25,814 bases of DNA, from the IMG/VR virus record IMGVR_UViG_3300025131_000371, positions 1-25,814 of that record; one strand, given 5' to 3'. The stretch comes from a virus. Positions 5,271 to 11,766 of this stretch are shown here, in pieces. The notes beneath the pieces are model-generated. The model did no database searches. It was not told where the DNA came from and worked only from the letters and a program-made list of their open reading frames with translations. Numbering within the stretch: position 1 is the stretch's first letter; every line of letters starts with the position of its first letter. A program made the translations under genes and the position numbers.

Positions 5271-7783
5271 ACTATGATCTCGATGCAGGCGTAGACGGCG
5301 CCAATATCATCATTTTGTTTGACTTCCCTAACCCAGACGTAAAACGCTCAGGTAATATGCTCGGCGGTCGTTCTGGCTACGCCCTTCATCAGCTTCTCAA
5401 TCAAGCCAACATTCCAGTCTCTGACTGCTTAATAACATATTGCCACGATACACTAGACAACCGTGGCCTGATTAACACAAAAGGAGCATTCTCCAACCAC
5501 GGTGCTGAGCTTCGAGACCAAGTAGCAAACAGACTAAAGTCACTGGCCGGTAATATAATTGTGCCCGTGGGCCCGTTTGCCTGCGCCACGACGACCGGCG
5601 ATCATCGGCTAAAGTTTAATCGCGGCTCACTGACATTCAACGAGGAGTTACAGAAGAAAGTCTTGCCAACCTTTACTCCCACATCAGTTGCATTCGTACC
5701 AGCCGACCGCTTAATGTGCATCTGGGACTTACGTAAGGTGAAAGCCAATTCTCACCGCACTGGATTCCAACCACCCGAACGCACTATGCATATTAATCCT
5801 ACAGTCTACGAGGTCGAACAATTCCTAGAGTATTGTAAGATGTCAGACGATCCTACTATAGCCGTAGACATAGAGACACTTAACGGTGCCGTCTTTTGCA
5901 TTGGCTTTGCGCCCTCACCCAACGTAGCCATGTGCGTCAACTTCGATAACCGAACAGTCGAGGAAGAGATCAGACTTTGGCAACTATGCACCACCCTCTT
6001 ACAAGATCCATCAGTAATTAAGATAGGCCAGAACTTTATATTTGATATGTGGTTCTTAGCTTTCCGCCACAACTGCTTTGTACAAGGCCCCATAGAAGAC
6101 ACTATGGTAGCACATCACATTGTCTATCCAGACCTGCCGAAAGGACTCGGCGTGCTAACAACTCTGCACACAGACGAGCCATACTACAAAGAAGAGGGCG
6201 GCTACTGGAAAGGAGGCATAGGTGACCGCACCAGCTTTCTAAATTACAATTGCAAAGATTGCATTACAACCTACAAAGTATGGAATAAGATTAAGCTATG
6301 GGTAGCACCCGACAGCCCCTTCCATGCCATCTATCGCACAACTCTTAATACATATCCAGCACTAATCTTTATGATGTCTCGGGGCATTGCTATTAACCAT
6401 GACGAGCTTGCAAACGTACGGCAAACCATTGACAACGAGATACATGACATCGACGCCTCACTACAGGGTGTAGTACAAGAAGAGTCAGAGGATCCACTCC
6501 TAACTTTGAACTTCAACTCACCTAAGCAATGCATGAATTATTTCTACAACATACTAAAGGTCAAGCCTTATCTAAAAGGCGGAAAACCTACACTCGATGA
6601 CGATGCGTTGACAAGGCTAGCCAAGGGAACCCAAGCACGGCCAGGCTTATACTCAGCCCAGCTTATACAACAGCTACGGCAACGTGCCAAATATTCCGGA
6701 ACATACTTACAGATAAAGTTTGATCCCGACAAACGATTCCGATGCTCATACAATCCACGAGGTACTAAGACCGGCAGACTATCAAGCTCAAAGACAGTCT
6801 TTGGTACCGGCATGAACCACCAAAATCTGCCGCTTGAATTCCGCTCCTTCATGGTGCCAGACCAGGGCAAAATCTTTATCGAGATGGACAAGCGCCAGTC
6901 TGAGTGGGTCATTACAGCATACTTATCCGGTGACAAAAACATGATAAATATTTTGTCAGAGCAGAAAGACCCACACATCTCAACTGCCAAACTGATAACC
7001 GGCCTACCCGAACATGTTATCAAGGCCGAAGACAAAGCCATAGCCAAGACAACCAATCCAGAAGAGATCAAACGAACCCGTGAGCTTCTACTTGTCGAAG
7101 GTACTCCATTCCTAGACTTCGTACAAACTCATCAAGCATTTGTGCCTCGCACTATGTCATGCAGACAAGTAGGCAAGAAGTCCAACCACGCTCTGAACTA
7201 TATGATGGGTGCTAATCGATTCAGTATGGAATCGGGACTGACACTTGACGAGGCCGAGCGTGCCCGCGCACTCTACCTCTCTGCATACAGTAGATTGCCT
7301 GAATGGTGGGAAGAGATCCGCGCACAGCTAACAAAAGACCGAACTGTAACAAACATTATAGGGCAACCACGCAAATTTCTCGGCATCGTTGACGACAAGC
7401 TATTGAAGGATGCCGTAGCACACCTTCCTCAGAGTATCTCAGTCTGGATAGTTAATCAAGCCATGGCAAAAATCTATGAACTTGATCACCGAGCCGAGAT
7501 ACTATCCCAGGTCCACGATAGCTTACTCTTCCAGTACCCTTATGACGATCTATCTGGCTTAGAAATCTTCTGCTATCAGGCTATGGATGCCATGGAACCT
7601 AAGCTAAGAGCCGTAGGCGACAACATAGAACGTATGTTCTATGTATATACTGACATCAAAGTTGGCTTTGACGCCGCCAAGATGTATGATACTACTTTTA
7701 CCAACGTGCAAGAAGATGTTGAAAAATTAAGCAAACTCCGTAAAGATGACGAAATCTACCGAACTACTGAAGTCGCAATATAG
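5267..7783 (+). CDS. Family A DNA polymerase with N-terminal UDG-like domain
   Basis: 838 residues in three parts. Residues 10-160 resemble the uracil-DNA glycosylase superfamily: SGNMLGGRSGYALHQLL fits the G-x-F-x-G-x-(A/S)-G-x-x-L box, IIVPVGPFACATTTG the central strand, and TFTPTS sits where family 4/5 enzymes have HPS, so the catalytic His appears lost. Residues 195-345 are a 3'-5' exonuclease with D201/E203 (VDIET), N256 and D260 (GQNFIFD), and Y327/D331 (YNCKD), all DEDDy residues intact. Residues 355-838 are the polymerase: TGRLSSS (502-508), motif A D541/E546 (MDKRQSE), motif B R633, K637, N640, H641, Y645, and motif C QVHDS (748-752). It is the replicative enzyme of the phage. Two departures are noted: His at the E. 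coli Pol I 762 position, and Ser after the motif C Asp where Pol I has Glu. Confidence 0.93.
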   Translation: MNYDLDAGVDGANIIILFDFPNPDVKRSGNMLGGRSGYALHQLLNQANIPVSDCLITYCHDTLDNRGLINTKGAFSNHGAELRDQVANRLKSLAGNIIVPVGPFACATTTGDHRLKFNRGSLTFNEELQKKVLPTFTPTSVAFVPADRLMCIWDLRKVKANSHRTGFQPPERTMHINPTVYEVEQFLEYCKMSDDPTIAVDIETLNGAVFCIGFAPSPNVAMCVNFDNRTVEEEIRLWQLCTTLLQDPSVIKIGQNFIFDMWFLAFRHNCFVQGPIEDTMVAHHIVYPDLPKGLGVLTTLHTDEPYYKEEGGYWKGGIGDRTSFLNYNCKDCITTYKVWNKIKLWVAPDSPFHAIYRTTLNTYPALIFMMSRGIAINHDELANVRQTIDNEIHDIDASLQGVVQEESEDPLLTLNFNSPKQCMNYFYNILKVKPYLKGGKPTLDDDALTRLAKGTQARPGLYSAQLIQQLRQRAKYSGTYLQIKFDPDKRFRCSYNPRGTKTGRLSSSKTVFGTGMNHQNLPLEFRSFMVPDQGKIFIEMDKRQSEWVITAYLSGDKNMINILSEQKDPHISTAKLITGLPEHVIKAEDKAIAKTTNPEEIKRTRELLLVEGTPFLDFVQTHQAFVPRTMSCRQVGKKSNHALNYMMGANRFSMESGLTLDEAERARALYLSAYSRLPEWWEEIRAQLTKDRTVTNIIGQPRKFLGIVDDKLLKDAVAHLPQSISVWIVNQAMAKIYELDHRAEILSQVHDSLLFQYPYDDLSGLEIFCYQAMDAMEPKLRAVGDNIERMFYVYTDIKVGFDAAKMYDTTFTNVQEDVEKLSKLRKDDEIYRTTEVAI

Positions 7784-7964
7784 CCGGCTAATAGTTTTAG
7801 AGCATGTAGAGACAGACATTAATTCCAGAAAACATTACTTGTGCAGATGTTCCTGCGGCAATCATACCATAGTCCGAGAAGACGCATTGCGTCAAGGTCA
7901 TACAAAGTCGTGCGGATGTATGCGAGGAGCCAACAATAGAAAAAACTATGTCCCGGATAATTAA
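7746..7964 (+). CDS. Small CxCxC / SCGC zinc-binding-type protein
   Basis: 72 residues, overlapping the end of the polymerase gene by 38 bases and the next gene by 17. Two cysteine clusters, CRCSCGN (C33, C35, C37) and SCGC (C56, C58), flank a helix-like IVREDALRQGHTK. The pattern 'xRLxVLe...yxCxCxCGn...v...xLxxGxtkSCGC' is very common in small phage proteins, some of them associated with AP2 or HNH endonuclease genes. The family probably binds zinc and perhaps nucleic acid, but no activity is established. The ATG at 7746 has only TAAAG before it; no better start is present in the frame. Confidence 0.82.
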   Translation: MTKSTELLKSQYSRLIVLEHVETDINSRKHYLCRCSCGNHTIVREDALRQGHTKSCGCMRGANNRKNYVPDN

Positions 7965-9135
7965 GAATGCATCATGGCTAGACGCTTATCTAAAATATGT
8001 AGACAACACCGAGAGCCCAACATCTTATCATGTATGGACAGCACTGTCATGCATCGCAGGCGCACTGCAACGCAAGTGCTACATGACCTGGGGCCTTGAG
8101 ACAATCTACCCCAATATGTATGTTGTTTTAGTAGGGTCAGCCGGGCGCACACGCAAGAGTCTAGCTATCAACATAGGGCAAAACATCTTCAAGGAATTAG
8201 ATTTAGTAACCGTCAGTGAGTCGATCACACCTCAGGCACTCATTACCAAGATGGTTAATGCCACGACAACTTACATAGATCCACAAGGGCTAGTACGACC
8301 ACATAGCTCGCTAACCTGCTTCTCAAAAGAGCTGTCTACATTGCTTGGTGCCAACCAAAACTTTCAGTACTTGGCCTACATGACAGATTTCTGGGACTCA
8401 CATGACTCCTGGACCTACGAGACAATCAAGCGAAGTGAAGATCCAATCATAGGCATGTGCCTCAACATACTTGCGGCAAGCGCACCCGACTGGATGTCTT
8501 CCATGCTCCCTGTACAAGCAATCGGCGGAGGCTTTACCTCTCGATGTATCTTTGTAGTTGAGACAAACAAAGCAAAGCATATAGCACTCCCGACTATCAC
8601 AAAAGATCAAGAGCATTTAAAACGTGCGCTAGTGCATGATCTGAAGCTTATAGCACTATACCAAGGTGAGTATTCTTTCACTACAGAAGCATCAGAGATT
8701 TATAAAAATTGGTACCTAGATCAGTCAAAGAATATGGATGCGGGTGAGTACCCAATAGATGATCCAAACTTCCGTGCATATTGTGAAAGACGATCAACAC
8801 ACCTACGCAAGATGTGCATAGCCCTGCAGGCATCAAACGGTGACAGCAGACAGATTACACCAGAGACATGGTCTCAAGCTTTAACTATACTAGAGAATAC
8901 CGAGAAACAAATGACAGATGTATTCGGGGGCCTCGGACGATCTGACCAAGGACAACTAATCTACGAAATGATTCAATACATCGGCAAGAAGGGCAAGATA
9001 AACCGAGACGCTATGTATAAAAACTTCTATAAACACTGCACTTGGCGTGAGTTCAACGAAGCACTCGACGGCATGCGTGCCTCAGGATTTGTAACCTACA
9101 GTCTTGAGACTCGTACTATAACCTTTAACGGATAA
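7948..9135 (+). CDS. DUF3987-like P-loop ATPase, probable helicase/primase-associated
   Basis: 395 residues. The N-terminus SWLDAYLKYVDNTESP leads into ALSCIAGALQRKCYM and YPNMYVVLVGSAGRTRKS. The latter is a P-loop of the DUF3987 style, with an Arg-Lys-Ser end and one residue more than the classical GxxGxGKS. Further family-like pieces are LTCFSKELSTLL (a Walker B-type position with acidic Glu), LNILAASAPDWM and IGGGFTSRCIFV. The C-terminal 80 residues (from about residue 315) look like a winged helix (GKINRDAMYKNF...FNEALDGMRASGFV). Related phage proteins sit beside DNA polymerases and are presumed to unwind DNA or help in priming; no typical primase motif is seen. The ribosome site is weak; GAGGAG lies 19 bases upstream. 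The gene ends inside the convergent endolysin gene. Confidence 0.82.
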   Translation: MSRIIKNASWLDAYLKYVDNTESPTSYHVWTALSCIAGALQRKCYMTWGLETIYPNMYVVLVGSAGRTRKSLAINIGQNIFKELDLVTVSESITPQALITKMVNATTTYIDPQGLVRPHSSLTCFSKELSTLLGANQNFQYLAYMTDFWDSHDSWTYETIKRSEDPIIGMCLNILAASAPDWMSSMLPVQAIGGGFTSRCIFVVETNKAKHIALPTITKDQEHLKRALVHDLKLIALYQGEYSFTTEASEIYKNWYLDQSKNMDAGEYPIDDPNFRAYCERRSTHLRKMCIALQASNGDSRQITPETWSQALTILENTEKQMTDVFGGLGRSDQGQLIYEMIQYIGKKGKINRDAMYKNFYKHCTWREFNEALDGMRASGFVTYSLETRTITFNG

Positions 9136-9592
9136 GCCCGTTCTCATACTTAACGCCCCGGCCTATCTTCATAGCAGTCAGTTGTACACTTCGGTTACTA
9201 CCTAGCCTATTATAGCTACAATGGACCCAGCCACTATGCGGGTCACCCTTCTTATAGAACTCCAGGATCAGCTGATCAAACTCAAGGTTCTCTGCAATCC
9301 ACTTGGCTAACTCCCAGTTACTCACAGAGTAACACTCAAAATCTATCGCCTCGCCTTTGCAGTGCTGGCTCTTCTTACTCCCACCTACTGCCTTGTTTAC
9401 TTTCTCACCTCGTAGGCCAGATTTTACAGTCACAATACCAAACCTGTCTCTAACAGGTTGTAGTATTCTATTAGTTATTGCCGTCAAAGCAACTAACTGC
9501 TCCTCCGTAGGATCGTTTTTCAATCCTAGGCGTGCCGCCGTTGTAGAAGCAGTTAGCTCTTTTAGATTAAAATTGGCTGACAGTTTAATCAT
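9125..9592 (-). CDS. M15 peptidase endolysin
   Basis: 155 residues. SQHCKGEAIDFE (H77, G80, D84) and GWVHCSY (H124) are the zinc-binding HxxGxAxD and WxH motifs of the Peptidase_M15_3 group, which cuts peptide cross-links of peptidoglycan. The N-terminal NFNLKELTASTTAARLGL fits the usual start of these enzymes, and the length is normal. There is no signal peptide, so release to the wall depends on a holin; two candidates lie upstream on the same strand. It is the last gene of the minus-strand operon and its stop lies inside the convergent ATPase gene. The ribosome site is weak, and 29 bases separate it from the preceding gene. Confidence 0.92.
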   Translation of the reverse strand: MIKLSANFNLKELTASTTAARLGLKNDPTEEQLVALTAITNRILQPVRDRFGIVTVKSGLRGEKVNKAVGGSKKSQHCKGEAIDFECYSVSNWELAKWIAENLEFDQLILEFYKKGDPHSGWVHCSYNRLGSNRSVQLTAMKIGRGVKYENGLIR

Positions 9593-9621
9593 AACAAGTT
9601 CGCAGATCGAAGATCGTAGAT

Positions 9622-9945
9622 TTATGCATAGGGATTACTTTTAATAACCAAAGAGATAGTACCCCAAATCAATCCGTTATTATTCTCAGAGTCATATATT
9701 ATGACCTTCACACTAGGGTACGAGCCATTAGTCAGCGACTGGTTTGCCAGATTCAAGATCAGTTCATTCTTTCTAGTTGAAAAATCCAATGGTTCAACTG
9801 TACCTACTGTACCTGTCAACTTGAATGCACTGCTAAACACCAGCTCAATCTTACTCAGGTTAGTTAAGTCCTGCGCAGTACCATCATTCAATAATTGATA
9901 GCGCAAGTTAGAGTCGCGCCCTTGATATATAGTTCTTGTTGCCAT
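9622..9945 (-). CDS. Hypothetical beta-rich protein
   Basis: 107 residues beginning MATRTIYQGRDSNLRYQLLND, with GAGGT ahead of the ATG, which shares a base with the preceding stop (TAATG). Alternating hydrophobic residues (KIELVFSSAFKL, NELILNLANQSL, SVKVIIYDSENN, GTISLVIKSNP) suggest an all-beta, Ig-like sandwich. No Cys or signal peptide. Similar small beta proteins occur as phage neck, tail or baseplate accessories, but here it sits between holin and endolysin, so the role is open. Confidence 0.75.
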   Translation of the reverse strand: MATRTIYQGRDSNLRYQLLNDGTAQDLTNLSKIELVFSSAFKLTGTVGTVEPLDFSTRKNELILNLANQSLTNGSYPSVKVIIYDSENNNGLIWGTISLVIKSNPYA

Positions 9946-10340
9946 TATATTACCTCTGTAATAGGCGTTCTAGCTTCTACAATATCTGTAGAATCAATTA
10001 TGGATAGTGTAGAACTCACATCTTTTACTATTTTTTCACCCAGGCTTAATGTAATAGGTAGCACAAGCAGGCAGAAAGGATCTGCTGTAACTGTATTAGC
10101 CGTAGAGACAAAATTAATTTCGGTAGTGAGATTGTTTGCAGTAGCCCCCGCAATAGCCACACTTCCATCATTTGCAAAAGTTATTTCTGTCGCTAAGTTA
10201 AAGTTACCAAACGTAACAACTAACTGCCCACCTGTACTCGCTACAAAGATGCTAGATTCGCCTATTAGGCTAGAGAGGTTAGATGTTGTAGCACTGGCAT
10301 TATAGAAACAACTACTACTAGCACCGTATTGTAAGGACAT
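9945..10340 (-). CDS. Hypothetical Ser/Thr-rich beta protein
   Basis: 131 residues, coupled to both neighbours by TAATG overlaps. It is rich in Ser, Thr, Ala and Asn, with short strands such as GGQLVVTFGNF, ATEITFAND, GSVAIAGATA and TEINFVSTA. ATEITFAND and TTEINFVST look like a small internal repeat. The composition resembles a surface-exposed virion protein rather than an enzyme. One hydrophobic stretch (FCLLVLPITLSL) is too short and interrupted to be a convincing membrane helix. Family unknown. Confidence 0.75.
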   Translation of the reverse strand: MSLQYGASSSCFYNASATTSNLSSLIGESSIFVASTGGQLVVTFGNFNLATEITFANDGSVAIAGATANNLTTEINFVSTANTVTADPFCLLVLPITLSLGEKIVKDVSSTLSIIDSTDIVEARTPITEVI

Positions 10341-10597
10341 TACTTAATCAAGTCAAGTAGTGATTTATGACCATGCGTAGTATCCTCATCGACCGCCTTG
10401 TCAAAAGCCTCGACTAGCTCCCTAGGTGCCTCACTTAAAGCTTTCTCTACATCTGCCATTACAGTTTTTGTTGCCTTGTCCTTTACCATGTCCAAGATAA
10501 AGTTCGCTGCCATTGTCATCAAGACTGGTGGTATCATCTTTTCCTTTCTTACTGTTTCCATATTAGTTAAAAAGAACTCTTTAAGCCAACTAAACAT
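10340..10597 (-). CDS. Small hypothetical protein in the lysis cassette
   Basis: 85 residues from the ATG at 10597 (MFSWLKEFFLTNMETV), chosen because AAGGAG stands about seven bases before it. The frame is open further to 10687, but that part overlaps the holin gene and reads as an Arg-rich shadow. It overlaps the holin end by 8 bases. An amphipathic N-terminus (FSWLKEFFL) and a moderately hydrophobic segment (MIPPVLMTMAANFILDMV) precede an acidic helical tail. It could associate with the membrane. No family is recognised, and the link to lysis is positional. Confidence 0.72.
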   Translation of the reverse strand: MFSWLKEFFLTNMETVRKEKMIPPVLMTMAANFILDMVKDKATKTVMADVEKALSEAPRELVEAFDKAVDEDTTHGHKSLLDLIK

Positions 10598-10937
10598 CAG
10601 CACTCTCCTTCTCAGGGTGAGGAGGTATTGGGTTCTTCTCTGCCTCTTGGTGTAGATCACCACCAGACTCAAAGTAGAACTTGGCAATACCAGCTAGTAT
10701 CGGAATGAATGCTCCGATAAGTATGTTAAGCAGATCCTTAGAACTAGTTGGTAGCTCTTCTGCACTGCCTAACATAACGTGAACAATGTATAAGAATGTG
10801 GCGAGAGCAAATAAGCCGATGATAAACCGAGCAATAAACCTACTTACTTGTATCCGCTCATTCACCGACATTGAAGGCTTGATAGGTTTCGGAATATCTG
10901 GTTTAGTTACAGTCGTTACCGTAGTCTCTTTAGCCAT
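10590..10937 (-). CDS. Two-TM holin-like protein
   Basis: 115 residues with AGGAGATAAG directly before the ATG. A Lys/Pro-rich cytoplasmic-type N-terminus (KPDIPKPIKPSMS) is followed by two membrane segments, FIARFIIGLFALATFLYIVH (about 34-55) and LLNILIGAFIPILAGIAKFY (about 69-88), then FESGGD and a charged tail. Two helices, the FYF(E/G)S turn after the second and a polar C-terminus are typical of small phage holins. The gene lies between the BhlA-like gene and the endolysin. Its ribosome site overlaps the last codons of the upstream gene, so the pair is coupled. The likely job is to form membrane lesions that release or activate the M15 endolysin. Confidence 0.72.
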   Translation of the reverse strand: MAKETTVTTVTKPDIPKPIKPSMSVNERIQVSRFIARFIIGLFALATFLYIVHVMLGSAEELPTSSKDLLNILIGAFIPILAGIAKFYFESGGDLHQEAEKNPIPPHPEKESADV

Positions 10938-10938
10938 C

Positions 10939-11268
10939 TTATCTCCTGCCTGGTTTCATGCCTCTGATCTCTCCACAGAGTTCTTTGATTGCCATAGTCT
11001 GCTCATTAAGAGCCTGTTGAAAATTCTCGTTCCTAGTGTTACTAAGATTAATTACATCAATGAGTCTTGAGTCAGCAACAGTGTCTTTCTCCTGCCAACT
11101 CTTAACTTCATCACGGTGTGACTGGGCTGTCTTGTAAATGTAGAAAAATGTAGCACCGATGATCACCGCTGGTAGACCAATTCTCTCTATTAATTGCATT
11201 AAACTGTCAACTTCCATAAGCTCCGGATGTGTATTACCTGTTGCATAAATGTAGTCTGCTGGGTTCAT
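10939..11268 (-). CDS. BhlA/UviB-like one-TM holin or holin partner
   Basis: 109 residues. The start at 11268 overlaps the upstream stop by ATGA; an internal Met (MEVDSLMQL, 11217) would give the usual short N-terminus of the family. One membrane helix, IGLPAVIIGATFFYIYKTAQ (about 30-49), is followed by a long charged coiled coil ending EIRGMKPGRR. A short N-terminus, single TM and coiled tail resemble BhlA/UviB bacteriocin-type holins. An i-spanin is an alternative on topology, since no other spanin is recognised. No lipobox is present. Confidence 0.6.
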   Translation of the reverse strand: MNPADYIYATGNTHPELMEVDSLMQLIERIGLPAVIIGATFFYIYKTAQSHRDEVKSWQEKDTVADSRLIDVINLSNTRNENFQQALNEQTMAIKELCGEIRGMKPGRR

Positions 11269-11726
11269 TTGTAAAATATATGCTGGTCAATCTGTAATGT
11301 CCTATGCTTTATTTTACTCCACTTAGGAGTTACATAATCTGCATGATAGAACAAACTACCATCTGTAAAATCTGGCAACCACCTCTGCGTTACCAGTAAC
11401 CACTGAGCAATCTCCACAGACTTATTGTAAGCACGAAGATCGTAAGGATTGTCACTAAGGCCATCACAATACCAACTAAACTGGCACCGATCCCTAGCAG
11501 GGTATCCTCCTTTATATACTCCTTGGGTAACGACTTCACATACTGTGTCTGGGAATCGGTCGGAGTAGACCCTGTTAAGAGTAACTTGACCAACTGCAAC
11601 CCTGCCAGCAGTGCTTTCATTCCGAGCCTCGTGGTAGATGTTCAAAGCCATGCACTGCAAGTCTTCCGTCTTGAAATAAGTTACAGCACTCTGCACCGTC
11701 CAATAGCATAAGATAACTATTGGCAC
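11265..11726 (-). CDS. SleB-type cell wall hydrolase
   Basis: 153 residues. MALNIYHEARNES (E33) and VAVGQVTLNRV are the Hydrolase_2 (SleB/CwlJ) signature, and RCQFSWYCDG (81-90) is its second conserved block. These enzymes cleave glycan strands of peptidoglycan. The N-terminus is hydrophobic (PIVILCYWTVQSAVTYF), pointing to membrane anchoring or export. The start is a problem: the annotated codon is GTG at 11726 with no good ribosome site, while the frame stays open for about a dozen more codons rich in Ile and Leu with one Lys, with AGG before candidate ATT/ATA codons. It overlaps the next gene by ATGA. Having both this and the M15 peptidase gives the phage two different wall-cutting activities. 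Confidence 0.85.
   Translation of the reverse strand: MPIVILCYWTVQSAVTYFKTEDLQCMALNIYHEARNESTAGRVAVGQVTLNRVYSDRFPDTVCEVVTQGVYKGGYPARDRCQFSWYCDGLSDNPYDLRAYNKSVEIAQWLLVTQRWLPDFTDGSLFYHADYVTPKWSKIKHRTLQIDQHIFYK
11390..11620 (-). CDS. Possible nested membrane ORF inside the hydrolase gene
   Basis: A 76-codon frame lies wholly inside the hydrolase gene in another reading frame. The ATG at 11620 follows GAGG at a six-base distance. The product starts MKALLAGLQLVKLLLTG, continues with a polar stretch, and ends in a strong membrane segment (ASLVGIVMALVTILTIFVLT) plus SLWRLLSGYW. Nested membrane genes in lysis cassettes (Rz1 type) are known, but there is no lipobox Cys here. The GAGG also encodes conserved residues of the hydrolase, so the ribosome site may be coincidence. 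Low confidence. Confidence 0.22.
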   Translation of the reverse strand: MKALLAGLQLVKLLLTGSTPTDSQTQYVKSLPKEYIKEDTLLGIGASLVGIVMALVTILTIFVLTISLWRLLSGYW

Positions 11727-11766
11727 GAGTAGGATTGTTTTGATTATAATACCTATAAGCCATCAT

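Noticed and set aside
6568-7071. 167-residue minus-strand frame opposite the polymerase
   Set aside because: Lies entirely opposite well-conserved polymerase motifs and has shadow-like composition (Ser/Leu/Cys/Arg-rich).
9127-9142. Short hairpin at the convergent gene ends as a terminator
   Set aside because: Only 5 bp and no T-run on either strand; too weak to call.
9895-10305. 136-residue plus-strand frame opposite the lysis-region genes
   Set aside because: Antisense to two genes coupled by TAATG overlaps; no ribosome site and low-complexity Val/Leu/Ser product.
10598-10687. N-terminal extension of the 85-residue lysis-region gene
   Set aside because: Arg-rich shadow of the holin gene; AAGGAG is placed correctly for the ATG at 10597.
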